Numbered from the stretch's first letter, positions 36,101 to 42,789 are shown. The stretch is DNA of 64,000 bases from Cynocephalus volans (GCF_027409185.1 NC_084462.1:1426001-1490000), one strand, 5' to 3'. Notes: generated from the letters alone by a model not told the origin. Program-made: numbers and translations.

Positions 36101-36613
36101 TAGAATTAGGAAAATAGTAGGGGTGGGGACAGAGCTGGGAGTGCCTCTGAATTCCTAGCTGCTGTGACTGATGGGCAATTTGGGAGCTTACTAGGTATAT
36201 CAGACCCCATTGCTAAGGATCTTTACTCTTTTTGTTTGTTTGTTTTTGTTTTGTTAAATTTTTGGTGGCTGGCCAGTTCGGGGATTGAACCCTAGGATCC
36301 TCGTTCTTTTTTTTTAAAGATGACTGGTAAAGGGATCTTAACCCTTGACTTGGTGTTGTCAGCACCACACTCTCCCAAGTGAGCCACGGGCCAGCCCTTA
36401 GGATGCTCGTTCTTAACAACCCTTAACAACACTCCCTGGGGTGGCACAGAACCCAGGGCCAGGAAACAGGGGGAGGGAGCAGCCCGGAGCCCCATCTTCC
36501 TCCTCATTCCCACCAGGAGATGCTCAAACCTTGGTACTCAGGTTGCTCAGTGAAGAGATGGTCGAGGCACTGCTGGCCAGGCTGAGGCTGCTCCAAGGTC
36601 TACCCTCCTCCAT
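8005..36613 (-). CDS. PLEKHA4: PLEKHA4 (PEPP1), pleckstrin homology domain-containing family A member 4
   Basis: Membrane adaptor that binds phosphoinositides through its PH domain; in human cells it is reported to recruit the CUL3-KLHL12 ligase and tune Wnt signalling. Nineteen coding exons join in frame: 36530-36613, 35094-35201, 33441-33513, 33239-33339, 32963-33072, 31936-32139, 31323-31602, 30537-30611, 23316-23363, 23103-23183, 22831-22980, 21796-21894, 20255-20395, 19125-19224, 18977-19053, 10123-10284, 9305-9363, 8774-8886 and 8005-8258, about 772 residues (human 779). Residues 53-152 form the PH domain (LPVHIRGWLYKQ, then WKRRWFVLSGHCLFYYK). A Pro/Arg-rich region covers roughly 160-345, coiled coil about 362-471, and the C terminus is WPLRVTLLQSSF. 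A polyproline run at 8196-8222 comes from a GCC-like repeat. The last splice acceptor is duplicated by an L1 insertion (8265-8370). Non-coding 5' exons upstream of 36613 were not resolved. Confidence 0.95.
8265..8370 (+). mobile_element. 5'-truncated L1 3' tail inserted at the PLEKHA4 last-exon acceptor
   Basis: Purine-rich start, then AATCAACTACACTGTATATG and an A-rich end. Flanked by AACTTCCACCTAGAG (8250-8264) and AATTTCCACCTAGAG (8371-8385). A related tail lies at 53932-53993. Confidence 0.7.
8460..8760. repeat. Degenerate CAGACCCAGGAGTCC-type minisatellite
   Basis: Loose repeats of CCCAGGAGCCCGG/CTCCCT type. The same motif recurs at 39230-39830, 49540-49750, 51350-51450 and 52940-53300. 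Confidence 0.6.
9526..9583 (+). repeat. (CA)n microsatellite
   Basis: Near-perfect CA repeat of about 58 bases with one TA interruption. Confidence 0.97.
9600..9694 (+). mobile_element. tRNA-like monomeric SINE
   Basis: GGCTGGTTAGCTCAGTTGGT is an intact A box; GGTTCAGATCC is B-box-like; 13-base A tail. The clearest tRNA-Ile-like monomer in the window. Confidence 0.85.
10395..10620 (+). mobile_element. L2 LINE fragment
   Basis: GCCCTCTGTGGCCTGGCCCC and CTCTCTGGCCTCACTCC are characteristic of L2. Confidence 0.65.
10798..10990 (+). mobile_element. MaLR (MLT1-like) LTR fragment
   Basis: CACCATGTG, then GGAGCACGGCCCTGCC and AACACCTTGAT and CCTCCAGAAC resemble the 3' half of an MLT1-type LTR. 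Fossil fragment; a related block is at 11425-11615. Confidence 0.45.
11075..11165 (-). mobile_element. tRNA-like monomeric SINE
   Basis: Minus-strand monomer with B-box-like and A-box-like segments and a short T-stretch. Confidence 0.75.
11425..11615 (+). mobile_element. MaLR (MLT1-like) LTR fragment
   Basis: Parallels the block at 10798-10990 in the same orientation: GGAGTTCTGCTGCC, GATCCTTCTCCAGC and GACACCTTGATTTCAG. Fossil fragment. Confidence 0.45.
11640..11791 (+). mobile_element. tRNA-like dimeric SINE with internal deletion and clean duplication
   Basis: The first unit lacks its B-box segment. Flanked by AGAAAATTCCAGGGAAA at 11623-11639 and 11792-11808 (17 bases, perfect). Confidence 0.93.
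12073..12123 (+). repeat. (TTA)n microsatellite
   Basis: About 17 TTA units next to a minus-strand SINE, probably grown from its A tail. Confidence 0.97.
12124..12209 (-). mobile_element. tRNA-like monomeric SINE
   Basis: GGCAGCTGGCCAGTATGGGG through AACTGAGCCAACC; monomer, minus strand, tail turned into TTA repeat. Confidence 0.78.
12215..13095 (+). other. Possible retroviral LTR-like sequence
   Basis: Two stretches end like LTR R/U5 regions: CAAATAAAACTCTGTG near 12520 and AGTAATAAATCCACC near 13055. Family not recognised; could be one or two solo LTR fossils. Intron of PLEKHA4, no exon here. Confidence 0.3.
13095..13260 (+). mobile_element. L2 LINE fragment
   Basis: TTCCCTCTGCTTGGAGCACT and AAGGCTTCCCCAGTAATC. 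Confidence 0.55.
13262..14615. other. PLEKHA4 intron, no recognised element
   Basis: Mostly single-copy-looking sequence. No exon, conserved ORF or clear repeat seen. Confidence 0.4.
14622..14719 (-). mobile_element. tRNA-like half-unit SINE
   Basis: T-stretch, GATGACCAGTAAGGGG, a single unit joined directly to the GCCGGC-type 5' end; a shorter subfamily than the dimer. Confidence 0.85.
15213..15311 (+). mobile_element. tRNA-like monomeric SINE with perfect duplication
   Basis: Flanked by AAGTTACATTGATGAG at 15197-15212 and 15312-15327. Confidence 0.9.
15967..16058 (+). mobile_element. tRNA-like half-unit SINE with perfect duplication
   Basis: Flanked by AATTATCTCAAACAA at 15952-15966 and 16059-16073. 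A single unit carrying the GTCATCTTT tail. Confidence 0.92.
17150..17510 (+). mobile_element. Possible L1 3'UTR with G-rich polypurine tract
   Basis: Long G/A-rich tract (17335-17415) followed by AT-rich sequence ending in A-rich stretches, the layout of a mammalian L1 3'UTR. No ORF2 remnant is seen directly upstream, so this is uncertain. Confidence 0.35.
17702..17899 (-). mobile_element. tRNA-like dimeric SINE
   Basis: Full dimer with a long T/A-rich tail; TGGAGGTTTTA is duplicated at 17691-17701 and 17900-17910. Confidence 0.92.
17951..18048 (-). mobile_element. tRNA-like monomeric SINE
   Basis: TTTATTTATTTATTTA tail remnant plus one diverged tRNA-like unit. Confidence 0.75.
18514..18685 (+). 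mobile_element. tRNA-like dimeric SINE
   Basis: Both units intact, 22-base A tail. Confidence 0.93.
18724..18827 (+). mobile_element. Tailless 3'-truncated SINE of the G-rich subfamily, perfect duplication
   Basis: Starts GGGCTGAGCCCGTGGCGCAC and stops inside the second unit with no A tail. Flanked by CCAAATACTCTTAACA at 18708-18723 and 18828-18843. Its first unit has the GCAGCGCGGCGACGCTCCCG-type centre of the second subfamily. Confidence 0.9.
19341..19419 (+). mobile_element. tRNA-like monomeric SINE
   Basis: GGCTGGCCAGTTAGATCAGT to GCCAGCTGCC plus short A tail; AGATTAAGATT-like duplication around it. Confidence 0.75.
19435..19612 (+). mobile_element. MIR SINE
   Basis: CCCAGCTCTGCCATTTATTA and TGTGACCTTGGGCAAGTTGC. 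Confidence 0.85.
19635..19805 (-). mobile_element. MIR SINE (antisense)
   Basis: CATTATCTCATTGAATCCC, TTATTATCCCTATTTTAC and AGCAGAGCTGGGATCTGA. Confidence 0.75.
20490..21130 (-). mobile_element. L1 ORF2 fragment (antisense)
   Basis: Minus-strand translation contains reverse-transcriptase wording, IISIDAETTFDKVQHPFM and NKIGIEGNF. Internal piece in a PLEKHA4 intron. Confidence 0.88.
21140..21795. repeat. Degenerate GGGCTT-rich intronic repeats
   Basis: Purine-rich stretch of loosely repeated GGGGCTTGGAAT/GGGCTTAGAAC phrases, with a small tandem of CAGGATGCAAGAG units at 21452-21512. Confidence 0.5.
22270..22385 (-). mobile_element. MIR SINE (antisense)
   Basis: AACACTTACTGGGCACTTAC, GTGCTAGGCACTGTTCTAAG and CTCAATTTTACAGAC. 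Confidence 0.7.
22450..22645 (-). mobile_element. MIR SINE (antisense)
   Basis: ATCCTCACAATGACCCTAC, AGGGTTAAGTAATTTTTC and AAGGTCACACAGCTATTA. Confidence 0.8.
23724..23797 (+). mobile_element. tRNA-like monomeric SINE, 5'-truncated
   Basis: TAACACCAAGACCAAAGGTT to CAGCCAGCCACC plus a long A/GA tail, inserted in L1. Confidence 0.75.
24127..24531 (+). mobile_element. MaLR-type solo LTR inserted in L1
   Basis: CCTCATGAATGGATTGGTCT, TTATGAATTACCCAGTTTC and an end like ACAGACTACACA fit an MLT1/MST-like LTR. L1 sequence continues on both sides. Fossil. Confidence 0.6.
25042..25230 (+). mobile_element. tRNA-like dimeric SINE
   Basis: Full dimer with long A-rich tail; CTATCATGGG before and CTGTCATGGG after suggest a target duplication. 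Confidence 0.92.
25247..25340 (+). mobile_element. tRNA-like monomeric SINE
   Basis: GGCTGACTGGTTAGCTCAGT monomer with short A tail directly behind the dimeric copy. Confidence 0.82.
26130..26256 (-). mobile_element. tRNA-like half-unit SINE inside the MaLR 5' LTR
   Basis: Minus strand, with ACAGCTGGTT duplicated on both sides of the T-rich tail and element. Confidence 0.88.
26694..26868 (+). mobile_element. tRNA-like dimeric SINE in MaLR internal region
   Basis: Full dimer; AAATATGGACA before and AAATACGGACA after. Confidence 0.92.
26935..27104 (+). mobile_element. tRNA-like dimeric SINE in MaLR internal region
   Basis: Full dimer; ATGAGGAACTTAT before, ATGACGAACTTAT after. Confidence 0.93.
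28860..29790. other. PLEKHA4 intron, no recognised element
   Basis: Fairly AT-balanced sequence between MaLR elements. TTGCTAG/CTTAGCAACC phrases recur loosely; no exon or named repeat seen. Confidence 0.35.
29795..30408 (+). mobile_element. MaLR (MLT1-like) LTR, interrupted by a SINE
   Basis: GAGGTTAATTTG start region, GACACCTTGACTTCAG, CCTCCAGAACGCTGAGAGAA and, after the SINE, TTTAAGCCACCCAGTTTGTG and AGGAAACTAATATAA. Fossil. Confidence 0.6.
30146..30339 (-). mobile_element. tRNA-like SINE, second subfamily (GTCACAAAAAGACA tail)
   Basis: Minus strand; ends GGGGTCAGCCC, centre GAGTGCCGCTGCGCTCCCAG, and a 3' part of GTGACCGGTAAGGG plus a TTTTTTGTCTTTTTT-type tail. Confidence 0.88.
30657..30842 (+). 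mobile_element. tRNA-like dimeric SINE
   Basis: Full dimer, tail turned into GAAA repeats; AGAAACTCACATGTC before, AGAAACTGGCATGTC after. Confidence 0.92.
32189..32300 (-). mobile_element. Tailless 3'-truncated dimeric SINE with perfect duplication
   Basis: The 5' end (GGTCCGGCCCGTGGCTCACT on the minus strand) is intact. The copy stops inside the second unit with no A tail. Flanked by AAGACATCACTCCTTTG at 32172-32188 and 32301-32317. Confidence 0.92.
34176..34343 (+). mobile_element. tRNA-like dimeric SINE with 19-base duplication
   Basis: Perfect duplication AGAATAAATCTCAAATTCC at 34157-34175 and 34344-34362. Confidence 0.95.
34530..34950 (+). mobile_element. L2 LINE 3' part
   Basis: CAAATGTCATCTCGGAGAGG, GCTTCCCTGACC and the end TATTGAATGAATAAATTAAT. 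Confidence 0.75.
35210..36210. other. PLEKHA4 intron 1 (coding), no recognised element
   Basis: Between coding exons 1 and 2. Loose internal repetition of TTATCTTAGCAACCA-like phrases; no exon, RNA or clear repeat. Confidence 0.35.
36259..36414 (-). mobile_element. Half-unit SINE nested in an older monomeric SINE
   Basis: Monomer piece (GGTGGCTGGCCAGTTCGGGG) is interrupted by a half-unit at 36307-36397. TAGGATCCTCGTTCTT precedes and TAGGATGCTCGTTCTT follows it. Confidence 0.8.
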
Positions 36614-38399
36614 CAAGGGCTTGGGGAGAGAAAGTAAGGGCTGTGTCTCTGCAGCTAACCCAGCTGGGACAGAGATGGGGTCAGGGACATGGTGGTCAAA
36701 GGAGGCTGAGGAGAAAGGGCCTGTTGTTTGGAAACTTGGGGGCTGGGGGAGGCCATGGCCCAGGACCGCATACCAAGAGCAATGCCAAGAGAGGTAGGCG
36801 GCACTGGCAGCTGCGGGGAGGGGCAGCTGTCTGCAGCCCAGGCCAAAGAATAGGGGCTCCTTTATTCCTGCCCACTGCACTCTGGCCAGGAATTTGACCC
36901 TCTCTGTGCTTAGGGACTCCCAATTCCCTCCCTCCTTCTGGCTACCCCAAGCTACCTGTCTCCTGGCCTCCCACACACACCCCCAAACCAACCCTTCCAA
37001 CACCCCAAGTCAAGCTCTGCAGCACCAGAATGTACACCCAGGCAGCCCCTCCCAGCCCAACCAGGGAACTTACCCAGCTCTGGGGTCCCAATGACAGGGG
37101 CAAGAAGATGGTGTCGCTACTGGGGCACCGAGACAATCTCTCACCTCCTTTGTCTCTTAGGCAGAGTCTCTCCTAGTACCCAGTCTCTCTTTTCACCTGC
37201 TCATTCGTGTTCTGTCTCCCACCTCTTATTCTCTCTCTTTCTCTCTTGTAGACCCTCTTTCCCAGTTTCACCTCTGTCTCTCTCTCTCCAGTCTCTGTCT
37301 CTTCCAGTCTCTCTCTCACTCATTCTCTCCCCCCTTATCACTCTCTCTCCCAATCTTTCTGTTCTTTCCAAATACTTTTCTCCTGGACTCACAGAACCTC
37401 ATCCTTAAGTCTCTGTCTCATTATCTCACTCTGTCCTGCTGTGACTCTCTCCCGCACACTCAGTCTCTTCCTCTTTCTCTCTCTCTGGCCCTCCACGTCT
37501 GCTGTTTCCTCCCCTCTTTCTTTCGAATTCCCTTTTTCACTTTCTCTCTTCCTCCTTCTCCCAGTTTCCTCTCTGCTGGTCTTTCCCTCCCTCTGCCAGA
37601 CGCCCACGCGGCTGTCTCCCCTCCCAATCCCGACTGTCCCCGCCCCTTCTGGCCTCCCCACCACAGTCTGACCCCTGGCTCAGCTGCCCCCACAGCTGAG
37701 GGGAGGGGCTGGGGGCTGCCTTACTCGTGGGTCCCCTAAGGGCTGAGGCTGGGACTCCTCAATGTTTGGAGAATAGGAGCTGAAACCTAGACTCCTGAGC
37801 CCCAGTGGGTTTGTTGTGGTCAGAGGCCTGCGCCACTGGTGTCCTAAAGGGAGGAGGCTTCGGTCTTGCAAAGGGTGGAGGCTCAGACTCCTGGAAGGCG
37901 CTGAAAGGACTGGGGTTAGGGATCCAGTCTCCTGGGTGCCTGAGAAGGTGTGAGCTAGGAGTCAGGACTCCTGGGGTGTAAATAAACAACTGGAAGTGTC
38001 TGAAAGAGTGGCTTTGATTGTCCAGGTCCCCAAAGAAAAAGGAAGTGGTCCCGAATTCCTGGATTCTGGCAGAGCCAAGTGGTCAGCTTTAAATCTCCAC
38101 CTCAGATCCAAGTGAGAGTTCTGTTCTACACTGAGGACAGCCCCCTCAGGAGGGAGACATGGTTCTTGGGCATATTTTGAGGGGCAAGATTATGAACCAA
38201 GTAGGGGAAGAGGGCCGGAGAATTGACACTGTGTCCCCGGGTCAGAAATTTGCAGCAGAAACCTCTCACTCCCATGAGGAGTGACATTCAGTCAGTATTT
38301 CAGTTTGTGTAAGCAGGACTTTTGCCTAAGTTTGAAGCAGGTGAAACGCAAGAGTGGAGCCGTGTGCCTGTGACTGAAGAGTCTGAGCTTTTGGTTTAG

Positions 38400-38510
38400 C
38401 AGCCATTCGCCATAAATTTGTTGAGCACCTACTATGTACGAGGCAGTGTTGTAGCCACTTAGAAGAAAGCAGTGAGCCAAGCAAAGTGCCTGCCTCCATG
38501 GTGCTTCCAT
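38400..38510 (-). mobile_element. L2 LINE fragment (antisense)
   Basis: TTGTTGAGCACCTACTATGT and ACGAGGCAGTGTTGTAG. Confidence 0.6.
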
Positions 38511-38529
38511 TCTCATTCTCATTGGCAAT

Positions 38530-38625
38530 GAATCTGGACTCTGCTGTGACCACCTTGGGCAAGTGGCTTCATTTCCGATCCTATTTCCTCATCTGTGACA
38601 TGGGAACAATGATAACCTTCCACCC
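38530..38625 (+). mobile_element. MIR SINE fragment
   Basis: CACCTTGGGCAAGTGGCTTC and TTTCCTCATCTGTGACATGG. Confidence 0.7.
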
Positions 38626-38704
38626 GGGAGGAAGCCAACTGGATGTGAAGGTGCGAGACTCCAGGTTGGTGGGAAGGCGCTTGCTCAGATCAGAAGCTGA
38701 GAGA

Positions 38705-38732
38705 TTACCAGCCAGCCACCAAAAAAAAAAGT
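38705..38732 (+). mobile_element. Monomeric SINE 3' stub
   Basis: TTACCAGCCAGCCACC plus A tail; only the 3' end remains. Confidence 0.5.
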
Positions 38733-38822
38733 TGACAGAGCTTTTTCTTTGCTTACGAAGTCCTCGCCTTTAACTGACAGCTCTCTTGTTTGGGGGCGTG
38801 GCCACGCGCGGAAATGCCGCCG

Positions 38823-38830
38823 TGACGTCA
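38823..38830 (+). promoter_or_regulatory. PPP1R15A: Perfect CRE/ATF site (TGACGTCA) upstream of PPP1R15A
   Basis: Palindromic TGACGTCA about 115 bases upstream of the TATA box. Known GADD34 promoters use ATF/CREB-family factors in stress and DNA damage, so this is the likely inducible element. The motif is visible; its use is inferred. Confidence 0.7.
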
Positions 38831-38943
38831 CAAATCCGGAATCTCCGCGAGAATTCCCATCTTCTTTTCCCTTCCCACCCTGCGCGATGTCGTATCGAAA
38901 CCTCGCCTCCCCTCGTGACGCCAGCACGTCGACCGTGATGGAG

Positions 38944-38949
38944 TATAAA
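38944..38949 (+). promoter_or_regulatory. PPP1R15A: PPP1R15A TATA box (TATAAA)
   Basis: TATAAA in a GC-rich context places the start of transcription near 38970-38978, just upstream of the two conserved upstream ORFs. Confidence 0.7.
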
Positions 38950-39015
38950 GGCCTGGCGGGCGGTGTCAGCGATGATTTGGAGCACATCCCAGCCCGGAAG
39001 TTGTCTGCGAGTTAC

Positions 39016-39069
39016 ATGCTGCACGAGGCCGAGCTTGTTTGTCGCGACAGCACTTGCGGCAGCCCGTGA
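39016..39069 (+). CDS. PPP1R15A upstream ORF 1 (17 codons)
   Basis: Short ORF beginning MLHEAELV and ending CGSP-stop in the 5' leader. Human GADD34 mRNA also has two upstream ORFs, the first weakly translated. It is probably bypassed by scanning ribosomes. Confidence 0.65.
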   Translation: MLHEAELVCRDSTCGSP

Positions 39070-39107
39070 TATTTTGAGTCCCCCGGAGCCCGACTCCTGA
39101 GGGCGAG

Positions 39108-39188
39108 ATGAACGCGCTGGCCTCCCGAGCCGTCCGGACGTGCGATCGCTTCTGGCAGCCCGAACCAGCGCTCCTGCCCCCGGGGTGA
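39108..39188 (+). CDS. PPP1R15A upstream ORF 2 (26 codons, regulatory)
   Basis: Begins MNALAS, contains RTCDRFWQ and ends ALLPPG-stop, closely like the second upstream ORF I recall for human GADD34. In human this ORF represses the main coding sequence, and its terminal Pro-Pro-Gly-stop hinders termination and reinitiation. When eIF2alpha is phosphorylated, ribosomes bypass it and translate PPP1R15A. The stop lies 17 bases before the exon 1 donor. Conservation of the coding frame and of the PPG terminus supports a working regulatory peptide. Confidence 0.88.
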   Translation: MNALASRAVRTCDRFWQPEPALLPPG

Positions 39189-39229
39189 GGCACAGCCCCC
39201 AGTCGGTGAGTAAGGGGTCAGAACTCTCC

Positions 39230-39830
39230 ATGGAGTTGGGGCTCGAATTTCTGGCTTCCAAAACAGGAGTGTTGAAGGCCAGGACTTCTGGGTCCTGAGG
39301 AAGGAGGGCCTGGGAGCCCGGACTCCTGGGTCTGGGGAGAGACGGGATGGGGGTCGGATTTCGGCATCTGGAATACTGGCCTGAGGGCTCGGATTTAGGA
39401 AGGAGAAGGATTTGGGAGCCTGGAGTACTGAACCTGAGGGAGGAGGGTCTGGGAGCCAAACTCTTGGGTCTCCAGTGAAGGAATCATCTGAGGTCAGAAT
39501 ATTTGAGTCTCCGAGGGAGTAAGGTGATGGGGACTGATTTGTCAGTCCTCAGGAGGATGAGAAAACTGGAGACTATGACTTTATTCCCAAGGGAAGCAAG
39601 TAAAAGACCTTTGTTATTTCTAACACCAAGGCCAAGGATTCGGAACCCCGCACCGGCCAGCCGCCAAATCAAAACAAAACAAAACACAAAAGGCCTTTGT
39701 TCTTGGTTCTTGGGACTGGGACTTCTGGGTCTGAGGAAAGATGGGGCTGGGGGCTTGGACTTTTGAATCTAAGGCAGGAGAACTGGGGGCCCTGAGTCTT
39801 GGGTATTGAGAGTGGAGAGAGAAGGGAACC
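39230..39830. repeat. Degenerate GGACTCCTGGGTCTG minisatellite in PPP1R15A intron 1
   Basis: Repeated phrases CCCGGACTCCTGGGTCTGG and GGAGGAGGGTCTGGGAGCC at irregular 35-45 base spacing. Confidence 0.6.
39621..39690 (+). mobile_element. Monomeric SINE, 5'-truncated
   Basis: AACACCAAGGCCAAGGATTC to CGGCCAGCCGCC with a CAAAA-type tail, in PPP1R15A intron 1. Confidence 0.75.
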
Positions 39831-40007
39831 AAGGGACAGAGATGGAAGTGGCTGGAATCTGAAAGGAATTTGGGGCAGGGATTCTCCTGTTGTTATTTGT
39901 GTTACTATTTACCTTGCTATGACTCATGGTCCTGCCCTGATGCCATTCCCTAAATGGCTCATAAACCTTATTTCTTTTTTTCTCTAACCCTTTTCCAGCC
40001 CAGACAG

Positions 40008-42662
40008 ATGGCCCCAGGCCAAGTACCCCATCAGGCCGCCCCCTGGAGGGATGTCTACCCCTTCTTTCTCCTGTCTCCACTGATGGGCTTCCTCGGCCGT
40101 GCCTGGAGCCACCTGAGGGGTCCAGGACCTCCAGAACCCTGGCTGGTGGAAACAGTAACAGGGGAAGATCAGGTAGAAGCTGTCCTAGAGGGAGAAGCTA
40201 AGCCTCCTCGGGCGACCCACCATGCCCCCTGGGGCAGTCACCCTAAAGGCAAAGCTAAAGACAGTGGAGCAGCTGAAGAGGATGGAGGAGCAGCCTGGAG
40301 GGCATGCCTTGACCTGAAAGCCAACAGTTCTCCTCTTGAAGCTTGGGGACTTTCAGATGATAATGATGAAGAGTATTGCAAGAAGGAAGCAACCAGTGTC
40401 CCTAGAGAGCAGAGAAGTGAATTTATAGATAGCCACCTTGCTTCCCTGTCCCGCAGCCTGCTGATTGAAACCCTGCAAGATTCTGATAAGAACCCTGGGG
40501 AGGTAGAAGCTGAGGAAGAGAGAGTTGCTGAAGATAAGGTAGTGGCCAAATTCTCTTGTCCTTCATCACACTGGGAGTCTTGTCCAATGGTGGAAGAGAA
40601 GGAAGATGGAGAGGCTGTAAAGAAAGAAGCTCCCAGAACTTCTAGTTCCCCTTTATCTCCAGGATCCAAGCCCAGCACTTGGGTGTATTGCCTTGGGGAG
40701 GGAGAGGATCGAGCTACGGAAGAAGAAAGAACAGAAAATAAAGAAGCCTGGAAGATTTCCATTACCCCCTCATCTTCAGGATCCAACCCCAGGGCCTGGG
40801 AGTTTTGTTCAGGAGAGGAGGCTAAGGAGAAGGATGAAAAGGCCCACAAAGCAGCTGAGAAAGGAGAAGCTGACCCAGAGCCACCCTCCTCAGCTCCAGC
40901 CCAGAGGCTCCTGCTCCAGGCGTGGGAGTATCAACCCAGGAAGAACGCAGAGAAACAGGATGAAGAGGAGGATGACGACAATGCTCTGGGGGCAGCTGAG
41001 AAGAAAGAAGGAGCTCTGGGTCCTTCTTCCATCCCCCCTACAAGTGACTTCGAGAGGGCCTGGGTATATTGGCCAGGAGAGGACACAGAGGAAGATGAGG
41101 ATAGTGATTTGGGATTAGCTGAGGAAGAGGGAGGAGCTGAGGCTTCCTCTTCTACTCCCCTGACAAGTGCCTTCTTGCAGGCCTGGGTGTACCAGCCAGG
41201 AGAGGACACAGAGGAGGAGGAAGATGAAGAAGATGGTGATTCTGAATCCGCTGTGGAAGAGGCTGAGGCTTCCTCTTCCACTCCCCTGACGAGTGCCTTC
41301 TTGCAGGCCTGGGTGTACCAGCCAGGAGAGGACACAGAGGAGGAAGATGAAGATAGTGATTCTGAATCCGCTGTGGAAGAGGCTGAGGCTTCCTCTTCCA
41401 CTCCCCTGACGAGTGCCTTCTTGCAGGCCTGGGTGTACCAGCCAGGAGAGGACACAGAGGAGGAGGAAGATGAAGAAGATGGTGATTCTGAATCCGCTGT
41501 GGAAGAGGCTGAGGCTTCCTCTTCTACTCGCCCTAGAGGTGGCTTCTTGCAGGCCTGGGTGTATAGGCCAGGAGAGGACACAGAGGAGGAAGATGAGTAT
41601 GAGGAGACTGAGGATAAAGGAGATGATTCAGAAGCAGCTGAGGTAGAAGCTGACTCAGGCCCACACCCCTCCCCTCAGGGCCGAAGTGCCCTCCTCAGGA
41701 GCTGGATATGTCCACCCAGAGAGGAGACAGAGGAAGAGGAAGCAGCTGAGCAGCGGGGAGAAGCTGAGCCCTGCCCCTTCCGAGTGGCCATCTATTTACC
41801 TGGAGAGAAGCCACCACCTCCCTGGGCTCCTCCTAAGCTGCCCCTCCGACTGCAAAGACGGCTCAAGTTCTCAGAAACCCACACGCGGGATTCAGACCCT
41901 GAGACTCCCCTAAAGGCCAGAAAGGTGGGTGCTTAAGGCCCAGATTCTTGTGTCTTAGGGAGATGGAGCCTGGGAGCTGGAACTCCTGGGTCTGGGGGAA
42001 AGGGCTGGAGGCTGGGAATCCTGGGTCCCCCGTGTGTTACAGAGAATTGCATGTGAAATCCGTTGGGAGGGCTGTGTACACTGTCAGGCAATGCTTTGTA
42101 AGCGGCTGGGCCCCTGTGGGAGAGGGAGCAGCCTCAGGAAACCACCTCTACCTTCAGTGAGTCAGATGGAGAATCCCGTGACAGCCATGACTAGCCAGAT
42201 GGCAAGCATTTTTGTGTAACTAATTTCTGTTTGCTTCTCTATTCCCCCCACCCCCAACCGGATCCCCGTGGCCATGTGCATCTTGTGTCTGTGTCTCTGT
42301 GTTTACACGTGTCTGTGCCGGTCTGTCCCCAGGTGCGCTTCTCTGAGAAGGTCACCGTCCATTTCCTGGCTGTCTGGGCAGGGCCGGCCCAGGCTGCCCG
42401 CCGGGGCCCCTGGGAGCAGCTCGCCCGGGATCGGAGCCGCTTCGCCCGCCGCATCGCCCGCGCCCAGGAGGAGTTGGGCCCCTGCCTCACCCCTGCCGCC
42501 CGGGCCAGAGCCTGGGCACGCCTCAGGAACCCACCTCCTTCTCTGGCCCCCGTACTTGCTGCTACCGAGACCTTGCCTTGCTCTTACTCCCCTTCGACAT
42601 GCCCAGCACAGGCCACGCCCTTGAGCCATGCCGTGGCCACACCTTCCCCCCTCCCTGTGTAG
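40008..42662 (+). CDS. PPP1R15A: PPP1R15A (GADD34), stress-inducible PP1 regulatory subunit
   Basis: Recruits protein phosphatase 1 to dephosphorylate eIF2alpha and end the integrated stress response at the ER. Coding exons 40008-41924 and 42333-42662 join in phase 0, giving 748 residues (human 674). The start [15 protein letters not shown] matches human and lies nine bases inside exon 2 (acceptor at 39997-39998). Residues about 14-37 form the hydrophobic/amphipathic ER-targeting segment. An acidic region of about nine AWVY-PGEDTEE-type repeats occupies the middle. The PP1-binding KVRF (639-642) spans the exon 2/3 junction, and RARA (696-699) completes the PP1/actin-binding core. The extra length compared with human comes mostly from added repeat units. 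Antisense ORFs over exon 2 are shadows of the acidic repeats. Confidence 0.97.
41139..41580 (+). repeat. Homogenised in-frame tandem repeat array inside PPP1R15A
   Basis: Four successive coding units of 120-126 bases (40-42 residues), each carrying [15 protein letters not shown] and an acidic tail. The units starting near 41261 and 41381 are identical for at least 80 bases at a period of exactly 120. Older, diverged units flank the array on both sides. Confidence 0.92.
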
Positions 42663-42753
42663 TCGCGTCTTCCTGCCTTAGTGGGAGGCGTGGCTAAGGC
42701 CAGAACGTTTGCGTGTTATTATTTATTTTTTTAAAGTGTTGGTTTATATAAGG

Positions 42754-42759
42754 AATAAA
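42754..42759 (+). terminator. PPP1R15A: PPP1R15A poly(A) signal (AATAAA)
   Basis: Canonical AATAAA 92 bases after the stop codon, followed by a T-rich stretch. Cleavage is expected near 42775. Confidence 0.85.
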
Positions 42760-42789
42760 GCTTTTTAATTTGTAGTGAGCAACGTCTTT

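Larger units (their letters stand above)
36614..38800. other. Intergenic interval between PLEKHA4 and PPP1R15A
   Basis: Probably holds the PLEKHA4 non-coding first exon and promoter, not resolved. 37190-37600 is strongly pyrimidine-rich (CTCTCT and TCTGTCTC runs). 37690-37980 carries degenerate copies of a GACTCCTGGG-type motif. L2- and MIR-like remnants follow at 38400-38625. No coding exon is recognisable. Confidence 0.5.
38974..39205 (+). other. PPP1R15A: PPP1R15A non-coding exon 1 (5' leader)
   Basis: Start inferred from the TATA box; end from a strong donor (GTGAGT at 39206). The exon holds two short upstream ORFs and is joined to exon 2 at 39999, nine bases before the main start codon. 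Confidence 0.7.

Noticed and set aside
38749-39069. 106-codon open frame running into uORF1
   Set aside because: It begins upstream of the TATA box, so only the part from 39016 is expected in the mRNA.
41139-41580. CRISPR-like regular repeats
   Set aside because: The regular repeats are in-frame coding units of a mammalian gene with no spacers.
40238-41581. Long Ser-rich antisense open frames under PPP1R15A
   Set aside because: Shadows of the acidic Glu/Asp codons on the plus strand.
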